DNA of 8,821 nucleotides from the NCBI GenBank assembly GCA_017548175.1, contig JAFYMZ010000144.1, positions 1 through 8,821 on the forward strand. Direction: 5' to 3'. This stretch comes from Clostridia bacterium. GTDB taxonomy: Bacteria > Bacillota_A > Clostridia > Oscillospirales > Butyricicoccaceae. Each line of letters begins with the position of its first letter. The first letter of the stretch is position 1. The notes below the pieces were generated by a model. The model was not told where the DNA came from. It worked only from the letters and a program-made list of their open reading frames with translations, and did no database searches. Below, piece after piece: positions 1-6,384 of the stretch. The translations under genes were made by a program, and so were the position numbers.

Positions 1-648
1 ATAGGGCTCGATCCGCCGCACAATGCCGGACACGGTCATTCCCGCGGTGAACTCGGCGGCATTTTCTTCCCAGGTGCCCAATAATTCCTTGTGGCTCAAG
101 ATAATGCGGCTGGGCATTTTGGCACGAACCACTGCGTACAGATCCTGTCCGGGGCGTACGCGCTCTGCAGGGTGGGGAATGCGTGATACAGTCAGGTTTT
201 CGATCCCAATCATAGAAATAATGCCGCAGCCCACATCCACAAAAACACCGAATGGCTCCAGATGGGTGCTGCGTGCCGGAATCACGTCCCCCGGCTGTAA
301 TTTTGCCAAATACTCGCGTGCCGCTGCCGCTTGCGCACTGCGCCGGGAAAGCTGCCAAACGCCGTTTTCCTGTCCCAAAACGTGAAACCCAATGGGTTTG
401 CCGACACGGGACAACACGGCGATCTCGCGGGTCTTGCCTTCTGCAATGCCCAAGGCGGTTTCATCCCGGGGAATGATGCCGCGTCCACAGCCCAAATCCA
501 CGTGCAGATTCAGTGCCGGGTCGCATAAGATCGCCCTGCCGTATAGCACGGCACCGGTTTTCCGGGCGTGTTCTAATTGCTGCGGCGTATGTTTGGTCAG
601 GCAGGCTGGTCCGCCCCAACCCTCGGGTAAATACGTATGACCTTCCAT
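1..648 (-). CDS. S1 RNA-binding domain protein, C-terminus beyond window edge
   Basis: The reading frame is open from an ATG at 648 to base 1 (216 codons, no stop), so the C-terminus lies outside the window. Upstream of the ATG is GAGAGGAG, 8 bases away. The protein begins MEGHTYLPEGWG. It has an N-terminal S1-like segment (about residues 32-100, with LHVDLGCGRGIIPRDE), a clearer S1 domain (about 119-187, with GDVIPA, EPFGVFVDVGCG and ILSHKELLGTW), and the start of a third (from about 203, GMTVSGIVRRIEPY). S1 domains are OB folds that bind RNA. The protein resembles the short multi-S1 proteins often labelled 'ribosomal protein S1' in Oscillospirales, which I recall as roughly 280-290 residues, so about a quarter may be missing. 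It is not the long ribosomal S1, and its target RNA is unknown. It is transcribed divergently from the DUF951 operon. No strong promoter of its own is visible in 649-760. Confidence 0.85.
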   Translation of the reverse strand, partial: MEGHTYLPEGWGGPACLTKHTPQQLEHARKTGAVLYGRAILCDPALNLHVDLGCGRGIIPRDETALGIAEGKTREIAVLSRVGKPIGFHVLGQENGVWQLSRRSAQAAAAREYLAKLQPGDVIPARSTHLEPFGVFVDVGCGIISMIGIENLTVSRIPHPAERVRPGQDLYAVVRAKMPSRIILSHKELLGTWEENAAEFTAGMTVSGIVRRIEPY

Positions 649-716
649 CTTTTTTGCTCCTCTCACTTTTTCAGTCGGTTCCCTCTATCTATATGTGGCA
701 ACGGGGCGGGATGTTC

Positions 717-744
717 TTGTAATTTCAGGAAAATATGGTACAAT
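717..744 (+). promoter_or_regulatory. Sigma-A-type promoter of the DUF951-udp operon
   Basis: A TTGTAA box (717-722) and a TACAAT box (739-744) are separated by 16 bases, close to the TTGACA/TATAAT consensus. Transcription would start near 751, giving a leader of about 28 bases before the ATG at 779. This helps fix the DUF951 start: an upstream in-frame ATG at 743 lies inside the -10 box and would not be transcribed. Confidence 0.6.
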
Positions 745-778
745 GAACATAGATTTGTGTATGGAGGGAGGCGTAAGA

Positions 779-976
779 ATGGATGTGCGCGTGGGCGATA
801 TTCTGGTGATGAAAAAGCCCCACCCCTGCGGAGAACGGCGGTTTGCCGTCTTGCGCGTGGGAATGGATTTCAAACTGCGCTGTCAGGGCTGCGGCCGGGA
901 GTTTATGACCACCCGGGTAAAGGCAGAAAAAGCCATCAAAACATTGGAGCGCCCCGAAAACGCCTCTGCAGAATAA
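779..976 (+). CDS. DUF951 family protein
   Basis: A 65-residue protein starting MDVRVGDILVMKKPHPCG. The motif KKPHPCG (12-18), the central RVGMDFKLRC segment, and the CxxC pair at 35/38 (CQGCG) are the hallmarks of DUF951, a small family widespread in Firmicutes. Cys17 with Cys35 and Cys38 could bind a metal such as zinc, but this is inference. The function is unknown; the basic, compact, zinc-knuckle-like make-up would suit nucleic-acid binding. The ATG at 779 fits the family N-terminus and sits behind GGAGGGAGG (763-771). In-frame ATGs at 743 and 761 are less likely, since one is in the promoter and the other overlaps the ribosome binding site. It is the first gene of the operon, 13 bases before the phosphorylase start. 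Confidence 0.88.
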   Translation: MDVRVGDILVMKKPHPCGERRFAVLRVGMDFKLRCQGCGREFMTTRVKAEKAIKTLERPENASAE

Positions 977-989
977 AGGAGGAAGGCTT

Positions 990-1763
990 ATGTTGGTTAA
1001 CGGAAAGCAAATGCATATTGCCATCGGCCCCGGCGATGTGGGCCGTTATGTGATCCTGCCCGGAGACCCGGGTCGGTGCGAGAAAATCGCCCAGTACTTT
1101 GACGATCCGTACTTTGTGTCCAGCAACCGGGAATATACCATCTATACCGGAACTCTGCTGGGTGAAAAAGTCAGTGTATGCTCTACCGGCATCGGCGGCC
1201 CCAGCACGGCCATCGCGGTGGAAGAACTCATCGAGTGCGGAGCGGATACCTTCATCCGTCTGGGCACCTGCGGCGGTATCAAGCTGGACGTGCAGGGCGG
1301 CGATGTGATCGTTGCCACCGGTGCTGTGCGACAGGATGGCACCAGTATGGAGTATATGCCGGCGCATTTTCCTGCCGTGGCGCATTTGGATGTCGCCTGT
1401 GCCCTGCGTGATGCGGCACGCGCCAAAGGACTGCCCCATCACTGTGGCATCGTGCAGGCAAAGGATGCTTTCTACGGGCAGCACGCGCCCGATAATATGC
1501 CTACCGGCCCCTATCTGCATTATCAGTGGGATTGCTGGAAAAAGGGCAATGTGCTGGCCAGCGAGATGGAGAGCAGCACCCTGTTTGTGGTAGCCTCGGT
1601 GCGCGATGTACGCGCAGGCGCGGTGTTCCATGCCATTTGGAATCAGGAGCGCGGCTATGCCGGTCTGCCCAACCCCAGTGTGCACGATATGACCCCCACC
1701 TTGGAGACCGCCATTGAGGGTCTGAAACTGCTGATCCAGCGTGATCGGGCAGAGAAACAGTAA
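990..1763 (+). CDS. udp: Uridine phosphorylase-family nucleoside phosphorylase
   Basis: A 257-residue cytoplasmic enzyme of the PNP/UDP family. It would split a nucleoside with phosphate into base and (deoxy)ribose-1-phosphate for salvage. The phosphate-binding residues known from E. coli Udp are all recognisable: Gly25 and Arg29 (GDPGR), Arg47 (NREYT), and Arg90 with Thr93 (RLGTCGG). STGIGGPSTAIAVEEL (65-80) and the ribose-binding EME (192-194) are also present. Overall similarity is to Udp rather than DeoD. The base-recognition segment reads FYGQHAP (161-167): the phenylalanine and glutamine of E. coli Udp are kept, but the arginine that recognises uracil is not in the same place. Uridine is therefore the best guess, not proven. 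The start follows AAGGAGG (976-982), 7 bases away. The gene directly follows the DUF951 gene and must share its transcript. Confidence 0.87.
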   Translation: MLVNGKQMHIAIGPGDVGRYVILPGDPGRCEKIAQYFDDPYFVSSNREYTIYTGTLLGEKVSVCSTGIGGPSTAIAVEELIECGADTFIRLGTCGGIKLDVQGGDVIVATGAVRQDGTSMEYMPAHFPAVAHLDVACALRDAARAKGLPHHCGIVQAKDAFYGQHAPDNMPTGPYLHYQWDCWKKGNVLASEMESSTLFVVASVRDVRAGAVFHAIWNQERGYAGLPNPSVHDMTPTLETAIEGLKLLIQRDRAEKQ

Positions 1764-1822
1764 AAATCCGGTGCTCGAATCGCAAAATCCGGTTACGATT
1801 TTGGCGATTTCGATTACGATTT
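1763..1822 (+). repeat. Degenerate 21-bp-period repeat with CGATTW hexamers
   Basis: The gap between the phosphorylase and aldolase genes is patterned. AAAATCCGGT occurs at 1763-1772 and again at 1784-1793. TTACGATTT occurs at 1793-1801 and 1814-1822. Both pairs are offset by exactly 21 bases. The last part is a tandem hexamer CGATTT-CGATTA-CGATTT (1805-1822) that runs directly into the AAAGGAA ribosome binding site of the aldolase. The composition is more A/T-rich than the flanking genes. I do not know whether it is dispersed elsewhere in the genome. Confidence 0.6.
1776..1812 (+). other. Imperfect hairpin between udp and the aldolase gene
   Basis: The arm AATCGCAAAATC (1778-1789) pairs with GATTTTGGCGATT (1797-1809) with one bulged G, around a 7-base loop (1790-1796). 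Pairing may extend by two base pairs beyond a bulged T. No run of T follows, so this is not a standard terminator. It could slow transcription, stabilise the upstream message, or shield the aldolase ribosome binding site, which begins about 12 bases downstream. Confidence 0.5.
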
Positions 1823-1841
1823 GAAAGGAAATACAACCGAT

Positions 1842-2873
1842 ATGGAAAAAATTAAGTTCGGCTGCGACTATCTGGAGGGAGCACATCCCCGGATCCTGCA
1901 GCGTCTGGTGGAGACCAATTTCGAGCAGCATGTGGGTTATAGCGAAGACTCCCACTGTGCCGCCGCACGGGAATATATTTTGCAGCGCTGCAAGAAAGAC
2001 GGCGCACAGGTGCACTTCTTGGTGGGTGGTACCCAGACCAACATGACGGTGATCGCATCCATCCTGCGCCCCCATCAGGGCGTGATCTCTGCAAGCACCG
2101 GTCACGTGAATGTGCACGAGACCGGCTCTATCGAGGCGCAGGGCCATAAGGTGCTGGCACTGCCTTCCGCAGACGGCAAGCTGACCGGTGACCAGGTGCG
2201 CGCCTGCGTTTGGGGACATCGCGAGGACGAGAACTTTGAGCATATGGTGCAGCCGGGCATGGTGTATGTCTCCAATCCCACCGAGAACGGCACGATGTAC
2301 ACCAAGGCAGAACTGCAGGATCTGCGCGCTGCCTGTGACGAGTGTGGCATCCCGCTGTTTTTGGACGGCGCAAGAATGGGCTATGCCCTGTGTGCCCCCG
2401 GTAACGACCTGTTTATGGAAGACTATGCCGCCCTGTGCGACGTGTTTTATATCGGCGGTACCAAGTGCGGTATGCTGATGGGCGAGGCTGTGGTCATTTG
2501 CAACCCGGCTCTGCAGAAGGATTTCCGCTATCTCATCAAGCAGAAGGGCGGTATGCTGGCCAAAGGTCGCCTGCTGGGTGTGCAGTTTGAGGAAATGTTC
2601 AAGGATGGCCTGTACGAAGAAGCTTGCGGCCACGGCATCAAAATGGCACTGAAGCTGAAGCAGGGCCTTGTGGAAAAGGGCTATGCGTTCCTGTTTGACT
2701 CTAATTCCAACCAGCAGTTCCCCATCCTCACCGAGGAAAAGCGGGCGCAGCTGGCAGAAAAATATGAGTTTGCATTCTGGGAGCGTGTGGACGAAAACCG
2801 CGTGGGCGTCCGCTTCTGCACCAGTTGGGCCACCAAGGAAAGCGCCATTGACGCGCTGCTGGCAGATCTGTAA
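1842..2873 (+). CDS. ltaE: Low-specificity L-threonine aldolase (PLP-dependent)
   Basis: A 343-residue fold-type I PLP enzyme of the beta-eliminating lyase/threonine aldolase family (PF01212-type), expected to convert L-threonine or L-allo-threonine reversibly to glycine and acetaldehyde. Seen in the protein: the N-terminal CDYLEGAHPRIL; VGGTQTN; GHVNVHETG with His88, His92 and Glu93; LDGAR with Asp175 (pairs with the PLP ring nitrogen) and Arg178; and YIGGTKCG with the Schiff-base Lys208. Length and motif order match the family. The ATG at 1842 follows AAAGGAA (1824-1830) and gives the usual N-terminus; a TTG at 1821, seven codons upstream, is a weaker choice. The nadE gene starts 17 bases after the stop. 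Threonine aldolases are hard to tell from related beta-eliminating lyases by sequence alone, so the substrate is inferred. Confidence 0.87.
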   Translation: MEKIKFGCDYLEGAHPRILQRLVETNFEQHVGYSEDSHCAAAREYILQRCKKDGAQVHFLVGGTQTNMTVIASILRPHQGVISASTGHVNVHETGSIEAQGHKVLALPSADGKLTGDQVRACVWGHREDENFEHMVQPGMVYVSNPTENGTMYTKAELQDLRAACDECGIPLFLDGARMGYALCAPGNDLFMEDYAALCDVFYIGGTKCGMLMGEAVVICNPALQKDFRYLIKQKGGMLAKGRLLGVQFEEMFKDGLYEEACGHGIKMALKLKQGLVEKGYAFLFDSNSNQQFPILTEEKRAQLAEKYEFAFWERVDENRVGVRFCTSWATKESAIDALLADL

Positions 2874-2890
2874 GAAAAGGAGAAGAAACT

Positions 2891-3637
2891 ATGTATCGTT
2901 TTGACGTAGAACAGGCCACGAAGGCTTGTATCCAGTGGATCCGTGATTTCTTTGAGGAGAACGGCAAGGACTGCAACGCCGTGGTGGGTATTTCCGGCGG
3001 TAAGGACAGCAGCGTTGTGGCTGCCCTGTGTGTGGAAGCGCTGGGCAAGGACCGCGTCATCGGCGTACTGATGCCCAAGGGCGAGCAGTTTGACATTGAT
3101 TATTCCAAGGATCTGGTAGAGTTTTTGGGCATTCGCAACATCACCGTCAATGTGGGTGAGGCTGTGGAAGCGCTGACCCGTTCCATTGAGGTGAGCCAGC
3201 CCCTGTCCCGTCAGGCACAGGTGAACCTGCCCCCCAGAATTCGTATGGCCACCCTGTATGCCGTGGCCCAGTGCAACAACGGCCGTGTGGCAAATACCTG
3301 CAACCTGTCCGAGGACTGGGTGGGTTATTCCACCCGTTACGGCGATGCTGCCGGTGATTTCAGCCCCATGAGCAACTTTACCGTACAGGAAGTAAAGGCC
3401 GTGGGCCGTTATCTGGGCCTGCCCGAGAAGTTTGTAGAGAAGCCCCCCATCGACGGCCTGTGCGGCAAGACCGATGAAGATAATCTGGGCTTTACCTATG
3501 CGGTGCTGGATGCCTATATCCGCGAAGGCATCGAGCCGCCTGCCGAGACCAAGGCACGCATCGACCGCCTGCATAAGCTGAATCTGTTCAAGCTGAGCTT
3601 TATGCCCATTTTCCATTTTGACCCTTGTAAGGAATAA
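2891..3637 (+). CDS. nadE: NAD+ synthetase, ammonia-dependent type
   Basis: A 248-residue enzyme that amidates nicotinic acid adenine dinucleotide to NAD+ with ATP, the last step of NAD synthesis. The ATP-pyrophosphatase P-loop SGGKDSS is at 35-41. Further family motifs follow in order: PPRIRMATLY, NTCNLSEDWVGYSTRYGD, GDFSPMSNFTVQEV, and KPPIDGLCGKTDEDNLGF with its C-terminal lysine/aspartate cluster. There is no N-terminal nitrilase-type glutaminase domain, so the nitrogen source should be free ammonia or a separate glutaminase. The start ATG sits 8 bases after GGAG (2879-2882). The gene is 17 bases downstream of the aldolase gene, clearly in one transcript. Confidence 0.95.
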   Translation: MYRFDVEQATKACIQWIRDFFEENGKDCNAVVGISGGKDSSVVAALCVEALGKDRVIGVLMPKGEQFDIDYSKDLVEFLGIRNITVNVGEAVEALTRSIEVSQPLSRQAQVNLPPRIRMATLYAVAQCNNGRVANTCNLSEDWVGYSTRYGDAAGDFSPMSNFTVQEVKAVGRYLGLPEKFVEKPPIDGLCGKTDEDNLGFTYAVLDAYIREGIEPPAETKARIDRLHKLNLFKLSFMPIFHFDPCKE

Positions 3638-3649
3638 AAGAATCAATGC

Positions 3650-3671
3650 GGGCGCAGGGGGACCTGCGCCC
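3650..3671 (+). other. GC-rich hairpin between nadE and the pseudouridine synthase gene
   Basis: A perfect 9-bp stem, GGGCGCAGG (3650-3658) with CCTGCGCCC (3663-3671), closes a GGGA loop 12 bases after the nadE stop. No T-run follows, so it is not a canonical intrinsic terminator. It could be a partial terminator, a pause site, or a 3' barrier that protects the upstream message. The next ribosome binding site begins 15 bases further on. Confidence 0.6.
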
Positions 3672-3701
3672 ACAGCTCTGTGCACGAAAGGAGGATGTAC
3701 C

Positions 3702-4358
3702 GTGAAGATTTTATATCAGGATGCCCACATGGTGGTGTGCGTCAAGCCGGCAGGATTGCTGGCGCAGGCGGACAGCAAAGGCGGCGAAAGCGCCGTTTCC
3801 CGGCTGGAGGCAGACTTTGGCGAGATTTTTCCGGTGCATCGTCTGGATAAGGAAACGGGCGGTGTGATGGTATTCGCACGGACGAAGGCTGCGGCTGCGG
3901 CGCTCTCCAAATCGGTGCAGGAGGACCGCCTGACCAAGGAATATCTGGCACTGCTGCCGGGAATGCCGGTGCCGGAGACGGGGGAGCTGGAGGATATCCT
4001 GTTTCACGACCGGACGCGCAATCGCACCTATGTGGTGGATCGGCAGCGCAAGGGTGCAAAGTCGGCAAAACTGGCCTATCGGGTGCTGGAGCAACGGGAA
4101 TCGGGTGTGCTGGTAGCGGTGCGGCTGTTTACCGGACGCACCCATCAGATCCGGGTGCAATTTGCCTCGCGAAAACTGCCGCTGCTGGGCGACCGAAAGT
4201 ACGGCAGCAAGGAAAAGGTAACCATGGCACTGTGGGCGTGGCGGCTGACGCTGCCCCATCCCAAAACGGGGGCAGAGATGGTGTTTTGCGCACTGCCTGC
4301 CGTGGAAGAGACCCCGTGGGCGGACTTTACCGCTTGGCCGGACACCAACGAAGCATAA
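3702..4358 (+). CDS. RluA-family pseudouridine synthase
   Basis: A 218-residue RNA-modifying enzyme that isomerises uridine to pseudouridine in rRNA or tRNA. The catalytic-loop motif HRLDKETGG (46-54) carries the nucleophile Asp49. The N-terminal DAHMVVCVKPAGLLAQ and the C-terminal FTGRTHQIRVQF (with GRTHQIR at 145-151) and LLGDRKYGS are also typical of RluA. There is no N-terminal S4 domain, as in the shorter RluA-like members; which uridine it modifies cannot be read from the sequence. The start chosen is GTG at 3702, 7 bases after a perfect AAAGGAGG (3687-3694). The longer open frame from 3618 would overlap nadE and adds unrelated, G/A-rich residues. It is the last gene of the five-gene run and ends in the A-tract of the terminator. 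Confidence 0.9.
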   Translation: MKILYQDAHMVVCVKPAGLLAQADSKGGESAVSRLEADFGEIFPVHRLDKETGGVMVFARTKAAAAALSKSVQEDRLTKEYLALLPGMPVPETGELEDILFHDRTRNRTYVVDRQRKGAKSAKLAYRVLEQRESGVLVAVRLFTGRTHQIRVQFASRKLPLLGDRKYGSKEKVTMALWAWRLTLPHPKTGAEMVFCALPAVEETPWADFTAWPDTNEA

Positions 4359-4397
4359 AAAAAGCGCTGTGAAGAACGGTTCTTCACAGCGTTTTTT
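4357..4397. terminator. Bidirectional intrinsic terminator
   Basis: A perfect 12-bp stem, CGCTGTGAAGAA (4365-4376) with TTCTTCACAGCG (4380-4391), closes on CGG. TTTTTT (4392-4397) follows on the plus strand, and the A-run 4357-4363 gives a T-run on the minus strand. It lies between two convergent genes, so it should stop both the pseudouridine synthase transcript and the M50 protease transcript. Confidence 0.93.
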
Positions 4398-4413
4398 GTT
4401 GCAAACAGGAAGG

Positions 4414-5553
4414 TTATTGCAGGGTCGCGGCTTGATCCATCAGCGCGCGGTCGGCAGCCAGATCGGCAGGGTAGGGATAGGTCTTGGCGATTTTTTCAAA
4501 CTGCTGCTGCAGTTTGGCGGCTTTTGCGGCATTCCGTTCGTGGCGCAGTGCCAAGATATACTGGGTGCGGAGCACGGAGGGAAAGGTTTTCATACTCTTC
4601 ATAAACTTCTGCAGATCTTTTGTTGCCAGCCTTTGGATGACTTCTGTGCGGTTTTCTTCCAACACTTCGCAGGTGATGCGGTCGCAGAGGAGCAACCAGC
4701 GGTGCAGGCCTACGATGGCATTGCTTCCTGCCAACAGCCGGGCCATCAGTACATCGGCTTCGGTCAGGCGATTTTGTGCCATCAGCCGGTTGGCAGTCAG
4801 CACTGCGATGGTAGCGGTCATACTGTTTTGCATTTCTTCTTCGGCGGGAAGTGCGAACCATTCTTCCGGCATATCCTGCAGGGCAACGCCGCGGGCAATC
4901 TGTTCGTTTACAGCCATCTGGATCCAAAAGGCACGGCGGGCGCGGGGATTTTCCCGAATGGAGAAGATGTTGCGTCCGTCGTTGTCGACGGCGGAAAGCC
5001 GCAGGGGCAGGCCGTTCAGCAGAGCAAAGGCGAAACCCATGACGCCCAGCATCAGAAGCAGGGTAGAGGCCAGCGGCTGCTGCCAGACACAGAGGGCCAA
5101 GGGCGGAAAAAGCAGTGCGGTCAGCAGATTCATCAGGCTGCCACCCAGATTATACAGGACGAAAGGAAAGTTGCCGTCGGCATCGGGGGTGGGCGGCGCC
5201 ATCAGGCATTGCCCGCCGGTGCCGGCCAAGGAAAAGCGCTTGCAGCGCAGTTTGCCGTTGTCAAGGATCAGCATCAGGTTAAAGATGCGGAAGGAGGAGA
5301 AGCGGTAGCCGGAGAGCAGACCGAAGATCAGGTGGCCGGTCTCGTGCAGGATGATCTGCAGGAGCAGACCGGCGTACATCGCAAGGATCAGCGCGGCGAA
5401 CAAAAAGAGTTCGGTGCCGGCGCCTGTGTCGGTATTGACGGTCCTGTCCATAAAGCGAACGATCAAAAGGCCGCAGACACCGCCGATGGCCATAAATCCA
5501 AGCACCATCAGGACTTGCGGCCAGTGAATGCGTTTTTTGGATTTCTTTTGCAT
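4414..5553 (-). CDS. M50-like membrane zinc metalloprotease
   Basis: A 379-residue membrane protein. After a lysine-rich start come TM1 (about 13-33), TM2 (about 49-69), the zinc motif HETGH (70-74), then FSLAGTGGQCLMAPP, TM3 (about 133-157) and TM4 (about 161-182). FALLNGLPLR is followed by DNDG (190-193), which could supply the third zinc ligand in place of the NPDG-type motif of site-2 proteases. The C-terminal half is soluble, helical and possibly repeat-like (including DMPEEWF, 227-233). It fits an M50-type family common in Clostridia; the substrate is unknown. I chose the ATG at 5553 because GAGG lies 6 bases upstream. An ATG at 5571 would overlap the ung stop (ATGA) and add six residues (MKARLP) but has no ribosome binding site. 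It lies 14 bases downstream of ung in the same direction, so the two are co-transcribed and perhaps translationally coupled. Confidence 0.85.
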   Translation of the reverse strand: MQKKSKKRIHWPQVLMVLGFMAIGGVCGLLIVRFMDRTVNTDTGAGTELFLFAALILAMYAGLLLQIILHETGHLIFGLLSGYRFSSFRIFNLMLILDNGKLRCKRFSLAGTGGQCLMAPPTPDADGNFPFVLYNLGGSLMNLLTALLFPPLALCVWQQPLASTLLLMLGVMGFAFALLNGLPLRLSAVDNDGRNIFSIRENPRARRAFWIQMAVNEQIARGVALQDMPEEWFALPAEEEMQNSMTATIAVLTANRLMAQNRLTEADVLMARLLAGSNAIVGLHRWLLLCDRITCEVLEENRTEVIQRLATKDLQKFMKSMKTFPSVLRTQYILALRHERNAAKAAKLQQQFEKIAKTYPYPADLAADRALMDQAATLQ

Positions 5554-5567
5554 AGGCAGCCTCGCTT

Positions 5568-6236
5568 TCATCGGATCTGCCAGTCGATTTCCGGCAGGCC
5601 GCAATTGCGCAGGAAGGCGTTGGTCTGGGAGAAGTGCTTGCAGCCGAAGAAGCCCTGATAGGCCGACAGGGGGCTGGGGTGCGGCGCGCACAGTACCAGA
5701 TGCAGGGGATTGGTGATGAGGGGTACTTTGGCGCGGGCGTTGCCACCCCACAACAGAAATACCACCGGCTGCTCGCGCAGGTTCAGGTGGCGGATGATGC
5801 TGTCGGTGAGCACTTCCCAGCCTTTGCCCCGGTGAGAGTTGGCCTGTCCGCCGCGGACGGTGAGGGCGGTGTTCAGCAGCAACACACCTTGCTTGGCCCA
5901 ATCCACCAGATAGCCGTGGTTGGGGATGGCGCAACCCATATCATCGGCCAATTCTTTGTAGATGTTCTTCAGTGAAGGGGGCACCTGTACGCCGGGGCGT
6001 ACGGAAAAGGCAAGGCCGTGGGCTTGACCGGGGCCGTGATAGGGATCCTGACCCAAAATGACCACGTTGGCTTTTTCATAGGGAGTCAGGCGCAATGCCT
6101 GAAAAATATCCTCCATCGGAGGGTAGACCGTGCAGGAGGCGTATTCCTGCTTGAGGAACTGCCGCAGCTGCAGGTAAGATTCGCTTTGGAAATCCTGTGC
6201 CAGAACATTGTCCCAGCTATTGCCCAAATGTACCAT
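5568..6236 (-). CDS. ung: Uracil-DNA glycosylase, family 1
   Basis: A 222-residue base-excision repair enzyme that removes uracil from DNA. The water-activating motif [18 protein letters not shown] begins at 62, with catalytic Asp64. [11 protein letters not shown] (86-96), [10 protein letters not shown] (119-128) and [18 protein letters not shown] (from His186) complete the family pattern. The ATG at 6236 is preferred: it has AGAAGG upstream with a 9-base gap, and it places the catalytic residues at positions 64 and 186, almost as in E. coli Ung (64 and 187). An in-frame ATG at 6257 adds seven residues but lacks a ribosome binding site. It is the first gene of a two-gene minus-strand unit with the M50-like protease, and its promoter lies back-to-back with that of the next plus-strand gene. 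Confidence 0.96.
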   Translation of the reverse strand: MVHLGNSWDNVLAQDFQSESYLQLRQFLKQEYASCTVYPPMEDIFQALRLTPYEKANVVILGQDPYHGPGQAHGLAFSVRPGVQVPPSLKNIYKELADDMGCAIPNHGYLVDWAKQGVLLLNTALTVRGGQANSHRGKGWEVLTDSIIRHLNLREQPVVFLLWGGNARAKVPLITNPLHLVLCAPHPSPLSAYQGFFGCKHFSQTNAFLRNCGLPEIDWQIR

Positions 6237-6269
6237 AGGAACAAACCTTCTTTTCATGGGTGATGCTTT

Positions 6270-6298
6270 ATTTTACCACATTTTGCGAAAAATGGGAA
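6270..6298 (-). promoter_or_regulatory. Promoter of ung (minus strand)
   Basis: On the minus strand, TTCCCA (6298-6293) and TAAAAT (6275-6270) are spaced by 17 bases, and a TG one base upstream of the -10 box gives an extended -10. Transcription would start near 6263, about 27 bases before the ATG at 6236. The alternative ATG at 6257 would be only about 6 bases into the transcript, which supports the shorter start. Confidence 0.6.
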
Positions 6299-6326
6299 GA
6301 AATCCGTAGCATTTTCCTGCGGGAGA

Positions 6327-6335
6327 TGCTATAAT
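6327..6335 (+). promoter_or_regulatory. Extended -10 promoter of the 11-residue-repeat protein gene
   Basis: TGC-TATAAT (6327-6335) is a perfect -10 box with the extended TGn element. No good -35 box is present at the expected distance (TAGCAT at 6307-6312), as is usual for extended -10 promoters. The start would be near 6342, some 43 bases before the ATG at 6385. It diverges from the ung promoter about 30 bases away. Confidence 0.65.
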
Positions 6336-6384
6336 AAGAAAAAAGACTGTTGTGATCGATTTTATCCGGAACGGAGGAATAGAT

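Noticed and set aside
649..760. A possible promoter for the S1 gene on the minus strand (a TATAGA-like -10)
   Set aside because: The -35 match is poor at every spacing I tried, so it is not listed as a feature.
936..2633. A 565-codon open frame on the minus strand, opposite DUF951, the phosphorylase and the aldolase
   Set aside because: The plus-strand genes are recognised enzymes with ribosome binding sites and full motif sets. The antisense product is rich in His, Gln and Ala, lacks any known motif, and is explained by G+C-rich third positions of the sense genes.
2681..3685. A 334-codon minus-strand open frame opposite nadE
   Set aside because: It mirrors the coding sequence of nadE and the end of the aldolase gene, with low-complexity composition and no recognisable domain.
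3618..3701. Upstream extension of the pseudouridine synthase to 3618
   Set aside because: It overlaps the end of nadE, crosses the GC hairpin, and has no ribosome binding site. GTG at 3702 has AAAGGAGG at ideal distance.
4369..5658. A 429-codon plus-strand open frame opposite the M50-like protease and the end of ung
   Set aside because: It begins inside the terminator stem, and its Gly/Gln/His-rich product resembles no protein. The minus-strand protease has clear membrane segments and HETGH.
5571..5934. Long N-terminal extension of the M50-like protease through ung
   Set aside because: These codons lie in another frame of ung and encode a Pro/Arg/Gln-rich stretch with no homology; the real start is at 5553 or 5571.
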